Part shown: positions 57,570 through 64,000 of the stretch, piece after piece
How positions within the stretch are numbered: position 1 is the first letter of the stretch
How the letters are laid out: each line of letters opens with the position of its first letter
Program-made: the position numbers and the translations under genes
NCBI GenBank assembly: GCA_022605425.2
Contig: JAKIMF020000001.1
Coordinates: 1,304,501-1,368,500 of the forward strand
Direction: 5' to 3'
DNA from: Hamiltosporidium tvaerminnensis
Lineage: Eukaryota; Microsporidia; Dubosqiidae
Length of the DNA stretch: 64,000 bases
The notes under the pieces: generated by a model
Seen by the model: only the letters and a program-made list of their open reading frames with translations
What the model was told of the DNA's origin: nothing
Databases searched by the model: none

Positions 57570-58995
57570 AATTAATATAATTGTCCTAGCAATTAATATC
57601 ACAATTTTTCGATCAGTATCATAATTACTGCAATCAATATCATAATCCTCGAACTCAAATTGTAATTGTTTTTAACAAATAGAAATTGAAAAAATAATCT
57701 ATTTGATTAAAAATTGACTCCCATGTAACTTTTTTTCAGGTCAAAATACCAACGAAAAGAAATATCGTTTTCTAATCGGTGAAGCACCAGAATGTATAGA
57801 GCATGAAAATGACAATTGTTTGAGGTGTCTTGTGGAATCATCGGTATCACGCAATGAAAATCTCCCACTAACCACCATTTCAACTCCGAGGAAACAAATG
57901 GTTTCTAATAATGATCGAGAACGCATAATTTTAAAGACATTAGAAGGTCATTCTATATCTTCAATTGCCTCAATGTATCGAATAAATTACCAGACGGTTA
58001 ATAGTATCGTCAAACGATATGGAAAAACCGGCCTGGTATTTGTCGAGAAAAGAAGTGGGGATATGCCCTCAAAGTCAACTTTGGAAATCAAAGAGTGCTT
58101 GCCAACCTATGTTAATTCGGAGTGTATAAAAACCCTGCATGAGTTGGTAGAATGGGTCAAAAGTAAATTTAATGTTGATGTGTCAACTAGAACGATTTAT
58201 CGCGCACTAAGAGAGTTCCATTACACTTTAAAGCATGAACATTGGTGCTTGACTATAGAAATTCATCTTCAACAATTGAGCTTGGAAAAATTTGCAACTA
58301 ATTTTCGGGAGTTAGAGGTAAATAACGATGACAAAACTTTTCTTTTTAGATGAAGTTAGGTTTGGAGTAGTAACATGCCCAAGTAGAGGTCGTAATATGA
58401 GAGGTGAGTCTGTATGCTTATCAGTGACTGCAGCCTGAAATAGAAATATTTCGGTGCTCGCAGCAATGAAGAAATATGGTATGATATACCATAAGATTCA
58501 TGAGAGATCCGTAAGTGGAGAAGACTTCAATTTTTCTATGAAGAAATTAAAAAAAATTGTCACCGGCATAGAATTTCGAGTTCTATCTTTGTACTGAACA
58601 CTGCGAGAATTAATCACTATCGTGGATCGGATGATAATGAGGAAATTACCTCGTTTCAAATAAAATACCTTCTTCCTTACTCTTATCTTCTTAATACAGT
58701 TGAAAATGTATTCTTATTCTAGAAAAATAAAGTAATTTGAGGTGGTACGCGTACTAAGCCTCACTTGAGAAAATTAATTTGTGAAAAATTTTAAAAGATC
58801 ACGGAAAAACTTGTAGTTTTTTTTTATCAAAAAATGTTAGGGTATTTGCAAAAAGGCTAAAGCAAGACAAGTAATTCCTAAATAAAATCTCAAGTACTAT
58901 TTATCTTTTATTTTTTTAAATTTTTATTTGAAAAAAAAATTATTGTATTGATAGCAACAATTATGATATTGGTTGCAAGGATTATTATATTTATC
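57570..58995 (+). mobile_element. IS630/Tc1-mariner-like transposon with terminal inverted repeats
   Basis: The left terminus (about 57570-57635) and right terminus (about 58935-58995) are imperfect inverted repeats of about 60 bases. The left reads inward TCCTAGCAATTAATATCACA. The right, read inward on the minus strand, is TCCTTGCAACCAATATCATA, followed in both by an AAT..TT..(C)TATCA(A/G)TA phrase. A second internal copy of CAATCAATATCATAAT lies at 57631-57646. The element encloses a broken transposase. Size 1.4 kb fits the group. The exact outer border is uncertain; a TA target dinucleotide is possible on the left. Confidence 0.72.
57820..58745 (+). pseudogene. IS630-family transposase, broken
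   Basis: The first part (57820-58353) has a helix-turn-helix domain (SISSIASMYRINYQTVNSIVKRYGKTG) and a second winged helix (STRTIYRALREFHYTL), the usual DNA-binding start of IS630/Tc1 transposases. The frame is open upstream to 57718, without an ATG. At 58334-58348 the frame moves by +1 at an A4 or T-run, after which the first catalytic-Asp segment FFLDEVRFGV, with GESVCLSVTAA, appears. In-frame TGA codons follow at about 58437 and 58596. The later DDE/DDD residues are not convincing. Not functional. Confidence 0.75.
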
Positions 58996-61900
58996 GAAGA
59001 ACTCTATATATTTTTTAAAAATCCAAAAGTATAAATATATGTACCAAATATAGGATATACCTGTTTATGTACTCATAACCTATAAAAAATATAAGAAATA
59101 AACTCAAAAAATTTTAATTCAAAGACAATTGTATTTTTTAGGTTCTACAAAACTAGCTAGTTTATTTATATTATAAAACCAATTAAACTAAGAGTTACAC
59201 CTTATTACGACACTTCAAAGCTAAGGGTGATAATAAGGAGATCAATACATTAGGAGGAAGACTAGTTTGTAAGTTTAGCCTCGATTTGCCGGCATATAAA
59301 TTCATAAAAGCCAATAAAAATCTTTTGAGCTAAGAATTTTAATTAGAGAGATATAGGAATAAACCAGAATCGGTAAAAGCGTATATAATTGAATTAATGT
59401 TTATTTAAGCGTATTGAATGAGTGAGACTTTACAGTATAAACCAAAATTCTTTAATTTGCATTAAGATAAACTCAAATATAAACTTAACTTAATATGTGG
59501 CATAAAAACATATTTTAAATGTGTAAAGTTGAGTTAAAAATATATAAATAGGTTCAGCTCCGTAAATCTCTTAAATAACTGAGTCAGAAAGTGTTTCCAT
59601 TCCGTGCATTCATACAAATTTAAAAATAATTGTATATTTAATTTTTGCTCTTGGAATGAAAAAAGTCATAATAATTAAATTTGCATCTTTAGAAGATCGA
59701 GAGTTATTGCATTTTCTCGTTTTAAATCAACGTTAGAAGCAGTATAAATTATTACTAAATTTGAGAACTTTTATGTGCAGATATCTTCACATACAAAAAT
59801 AAAGGATAATATATTAGTATTTAATGTGTATTAGAATTATGCACGCCAAACAAAATAAAAAAGTAAACATATATAAACGAAATATTATATAAAGAGTTTT
59901 ATTTATTAAAAGAGCTTACTCAATATGATTTCCATTTAGATACCTTTTTCAGATCACCTGGTCATGCCATTTCTATTTAACTAAATTAACAGTTTCGGGA
60001 CTATATATAGCCTCGGAACTTTGTTTTGAATGTCATTCTTGTATCTTTTTTGTGTTATATCTTAAACAGAATACTTTATTTGTCTGAAATAAAAATTTCA
60101 TTGATTAACATAACTCAGTTCCTGCATGAAATCGATGTAACTTCTATGTTTCGTATGTATTTTGAAAAATTGACATTTGAAATTTCAAGAATAAATCCCT
60201 CAATATTTTTTTTCTATCGGTAAGATTTCTGTCAAGATCTGAAATCATATTTTTACTCTTAATTTCACTTTGCAGCAGAGGTTATTGAATAAAAGATTTG
60301 AAGCATCTTTTAACCCGGTTGTTTAAATTGATTCCCAAATCTCTTAAATTTTAAATATAACTTACTTCTCCTTTTCCGATCAAATTTAATTAAGGCTTAT
60401 TCTTAATCAGCTTTTGCATGTTTTCAAGAACTTAACTTATATTTCAGATACATCTAAGACATAATTTTCTCGTTAGTTCTCTAGAATTAGAACTTACTCT
60501 AAATAATAAAGTTGTGTCTTTAAAATATCTACTAAATACAGAAAATTTTCTTATGCTATGTTATAATGTTTCTATGCTGACATTTTTTTGCTTAAAATAT
60601 CTTTTAATGTATTAAATTCTTTCGATCTTTTAATATTACTTGTAAATGCTCAGGACAATGTTTATTAGACAGAAGTTTTATGAGAAAAACGTTTTAAATC
60701 GACCTTTAACTTTTATCTACAGATAAATTTCTATAAAGTACATGTCATGCCTACATGATAAGCTCTGGTTTTAAATATTTAGTTAAAAACAAGCCTAAAA
60801 TTATTAACTTCTGTTATTATGCTCTACACCGATCGAAGAATATCTTAGATTATTGCGTAAAATTTTCTACGAAGCCCTGGCTGCAGAGTTCCAAAGAGCT
60901 TCTCATGTCTAATATTTCGCTTCTTTACTACAAAAGAAACATAATCACATTGAATCATAGCTTCGCCAAGTTATAGGCGTTCCAAAGACAATTTTATTTT
61001 GATTGATTAGGCTATAAATCCAATGCAAAGTTTTTTATACGAAAGATAAAGACTGCAACTGGGAAAAGAATCCAGCCCTTCGGATGTAAATTCCGACATC
61101 ATATGACTAGACTAATGGAATTATTAAAAATCATTACTGAAATAAAATTTGAAGAATTCTTCTATTTTAAACATATATTTGTTTAATGTATGAAACAATC
61201 ATTTAAAATACCACAACTATTAGTTACAATTATACTTTACTTTTTTAAACAGAAACGGATTTTTTCTAGCTCCAGATACTTTTATTTTTAAAACCTTTCG
61301 AAAATACCATCGAAATGTTTAAATCAATGAAATTTAATGCAAATTTTTTTTAAAAATCGGTTAATAATCATTTAATGCAAAGCTGTAATATTTTTTTACC
61401 TATTTTTTTTACATTCTTAACTTATCCGAAATTCAATTTATCTGTATAAGTATGGATTGAATACGAAAACTCTTTTTTAAACTAATGCATATAATTTTTA
61501 TGCTTTCGATAATTCAACTAATTAACAAAGTAAACAATTTTTCTTAAATTTAGTCAAAGTAACTGCCTTCCTTTGGTATTTCAAGCCAAGAGCGATTTCA
61601 AATATGTAAAAAACATATTTCTAATAAATTTACTATTGAACCTCATACTCGTCTTCTTAAATGTTTAAAGACAAGTTAGTAAGATAAATATCAAATTTAA
61701 ATCGTTTTTTTTTATAAAATTATGAAATTTTTCATATAATCATACTAATTAAATTTACAACAAAACCTGACTCATAATTGAATTAAAGGTAGAAAAAAAT
61801 TCATTTTTCAAATTGTAGATATCTAAACATTATTACCGAAGCATTTCTCAAATAAATAAATGCCTTGCTTATATAGAGAACATATAGTATTCAAAATCTT

Positions 61901-64000
61901 GATAGGATTAAACATTCTAATAATGTCATAAATATATTAGAAAGTAAAGAGAGAATTTAATGATATTAATTGACCTAACAATAGCACATAAATAAAATCT
62001 TATTAGATAGAATATATAATCGAATTTAAATTATAATACGACTTGGCTTTGGATTTTGTTCCATTCAATGAAATAAATACAAGTTAATGATGCTAAAAAA
62101 ACTTTCGAGTTGCTATACTGGAATTTATAAGGTAATGAAATTATAAAAATCTTTAGTATAAATAAAACGCATTTAATGTATATCATCTCAAATAACCTAT
62201 TAAATTTTTTTTAGTATTTTTTATATATTAAATATTTAACAACTCAACTTCAGAAAAAACTTAAAATTTTAATTTAAATTGGTTTTATAAATGTAATTTA
62301 ACAAATTTAAAACAAAATTTCTTGGTTATTAAATGCGGTATAAAGAAGTAAAGATTATTATAAATTTAACTTTGTCCAGAAGTAATTCTATTTCCTAAAT
62401 AAATTTTAAATTGTTGAGAAAATTGGAATTTTTCGATCTAGAACAATACAATTCAAAACAAAACTTTATATAAGCTATAAACTGTGTTGATATGACATTC
62501 TATAAAGGGTGGTAAGAATTTGATAGAATAATCGATGTAAACAAATTTTCCTAATCCGGACACAAATTTGTTCCAAAAAAAAGTATAAATACATCGAAAA
62601 AACCCAGAAATTATGAATAATTCAGAAGCAATATTTGCTTTGAGCATAGCAGATTAAGAAACCGAAGATGCTTTTCAATAGCAAAGAAGCATCTATATAC
62701 AGGATGCCATCATGAAAAAGATAAAGATTCATTGGGGAGGGGGGGTTTATTTTTAATGAAAGTTTGGAGATATATCTCAAATACGAAGAATAAGAATTTG
62801 TGGTGAGCATTGGGGAATAAGGTCTGTTGTACTAATGAGATCGAAAAAGGAAAGCTGAGTGATAGGTTCACATAGAAAGATTCGGTCGTTGGAATAAGAT
62901 CAAAAAAGATCTTAAGAACCGAAGATTTGTCGAAGGAAAGAAATGCTTAATATAGTGAAATGTTAGCACGGAAAAAAAGACATATTTACGAAATATTGTT
63001 CGAAACGAAGAAAATCTCCAGAAATATGGCTTTATTCTAAAGCGGTAATAGCAACGAAAACATGGAAAAAATGAAACTCAAATGAGCACGTCGAAAAAAT
63101 AAATACCCCCTCTCCTATAGAAAAAGGTTTTAATCTAAAAAACAATTGAAATGAAAAATTTAGTTCTAAAGTCCAAATATTTTTTTAGAAATGAAAAAAG
63201 AAAATTCCAACCCATAAAAAAGAATCAAATTTAAAACAAATAATATGTAAGAAATATACTTTAATCCTGAAAATTGGTATGAAAGAATCAAAAGAGATAA
63301 CAAGAAAATAACATTGAGAAATACACAATGATATAATTATTATTTATTTTGAAACAAAACAAAATTTTAAAAGCCTACAATAAACACAAATTACACAGAA
63401 CTATTGATCCGTCAGAAAGAGTGGTATATAAATCTCATAAAGTTCAGTATAACTTTAAATAATGAATATGCGAACCAAAGCAAGTAAAAAGAATATATTT
63501 TATTCAGAAATCACGAAAGAAGAAATTCTAAAGCTCCGAAAAAAATTATAAGATTTAAGTTTATCAACTATTAATCATTTACCTATTATACTTTACACTT
63601 AATAATATCTTTAAATAATTTGAAATAAGTAGAAATGTGTGAAAAAATAGAAAATATTTTAATTAATATACTGCTCAAGATCTAAATATACTTTTAAAGA
63701 TAATTCAAAATAATATAAATTAAAAGTATCCAGCTTTATTCATCATTGATATTAAATTGATAGTTACTAATGAACTGATGAATTCTATATTATAAATGAT
63801 ACTACTAATTCCAGAATTATCGTCGTGAATATTAAAAACACAGAGAATAATTTATATTTGCCTGATCACTAATAACAAGAAGGAAGCTAATAATCATTTT
63901 AATAAATATATTGGTCAAAACTTCTATTTCTTTTCTTTCATTTTGTTTTTCATTTATAAAATTTCTATTAAACTTTAAAGTTTTTTTTAACAAATAATAA
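58996..64000. other. Gene-poor region, 5 kb
   Basis: No intact gene or RNA. Short frames at 60026-60223 and 60755-60976 lack motifs and start signals. A possible small inverted-repeat element lies at 62733-63119 (listed separately). Confidence 0.45.
62733..63119. repeat. Possible small element with G-rich inverted ends
   Basis: GGGGAGGGGGGGTTTATTTT at the left (about 62736) and, read inward on the minus strand at the right (63093-63119), CTATAGGAGAGGGGGTATTT. About 20 bases match imperfectly. Runs of seven G are exceptional in this composition. The 340 bases between are unusually purine-rich and lack a clear ORF. Confidence 0.35.

Noticed and set aside
57715-57740. Possible intron acceptor (TTTTTTTCAG) before the transposase frame
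   Set aside because: No matching donor or branch sequence found upstream; more likely chance in a T-rich stretch.
1-64000. tRNA, 5S rRNA and CRISPR arrays
   Set aside because: Reading for B-box sequences (GGTTCGANTCC) on both strands gave only isolated partial matches without a foldable acceptor or T stem. No CRISPR-like spacing was seen. A covariance-model tRNA search would be decisive.

Overview
The window looks like part of a microsporidian genome of the large, gene-sparse kind. It is very AT-rich, the genes appear intronless, and long stretches hold no gene. The protein set fits: shortened versions of conserved eukaryotic genes, an HSP101/ClpB chaperone, a mitochondrial-type FAD glycerol-3-phosphate dehydrogenase, an MscS-type channel with an EF-hand, and an MFS carrier. 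At least seven starts are preceded within about 15 nt by CCC or CCCC, a start signal described in microsporidia. The species cannot be fixed from the sequence. Animal-type hAT elements point to a parasite of an arthropod or similar host, which is inference.

Layout. 1-25 kb is the gene-containing arm: an Exo70-like exocyst subunit, an MFS transporter, a Qb-SNARE and a septin transcribed divergently, a calcineurin B-like EF-hand protein, an MscS channel, an SmB-like protein, a small secreted protein, MRD1 and FCF1/UTP24 transcribed divergently, and HSP101. A hAT-derived non-autonomous element (about 2.5-3.2 kb) and an unusually GC-rich island (4.4-5.1 kb) interrupt it. 25-46 kb is mostly decaying sequence: a broken LRR gene, a broken membrane-anchored gene, a 12-bp minisatellite and a complete but dead hAT transposon with a perfect 8-bp target-site duplication. 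Only a TBC Rab-GAP (33-34 kb) and FAP7 (44 kb) look intact there. 46-53 kb is a second gene cluster: glycerol-3-phosphate dehydrogenase, an LRR protein, a 60-codon acidic ORF and fibrillarin, with tandem and inverted repeats between them. 53-64 kb has no intact gene and contains an IS630/Tc1-mariner-like element with inverted ends.

Functional themes. Four genes act in ribosome biogenesis (MRD1, FCF1, NOP1, FAP7). Four act in vesicle traffic, membrane or cortex organisation (Exo70-like, Qb-SNARE, TBC/Gyp8-like, septin). Three act at the parasite-host or membrane interface (MFS carrier, MscS channel, secreted 91-residue protein). The gene-poor parts carry at least two dispersed repeat families that I could not assign to a known class.
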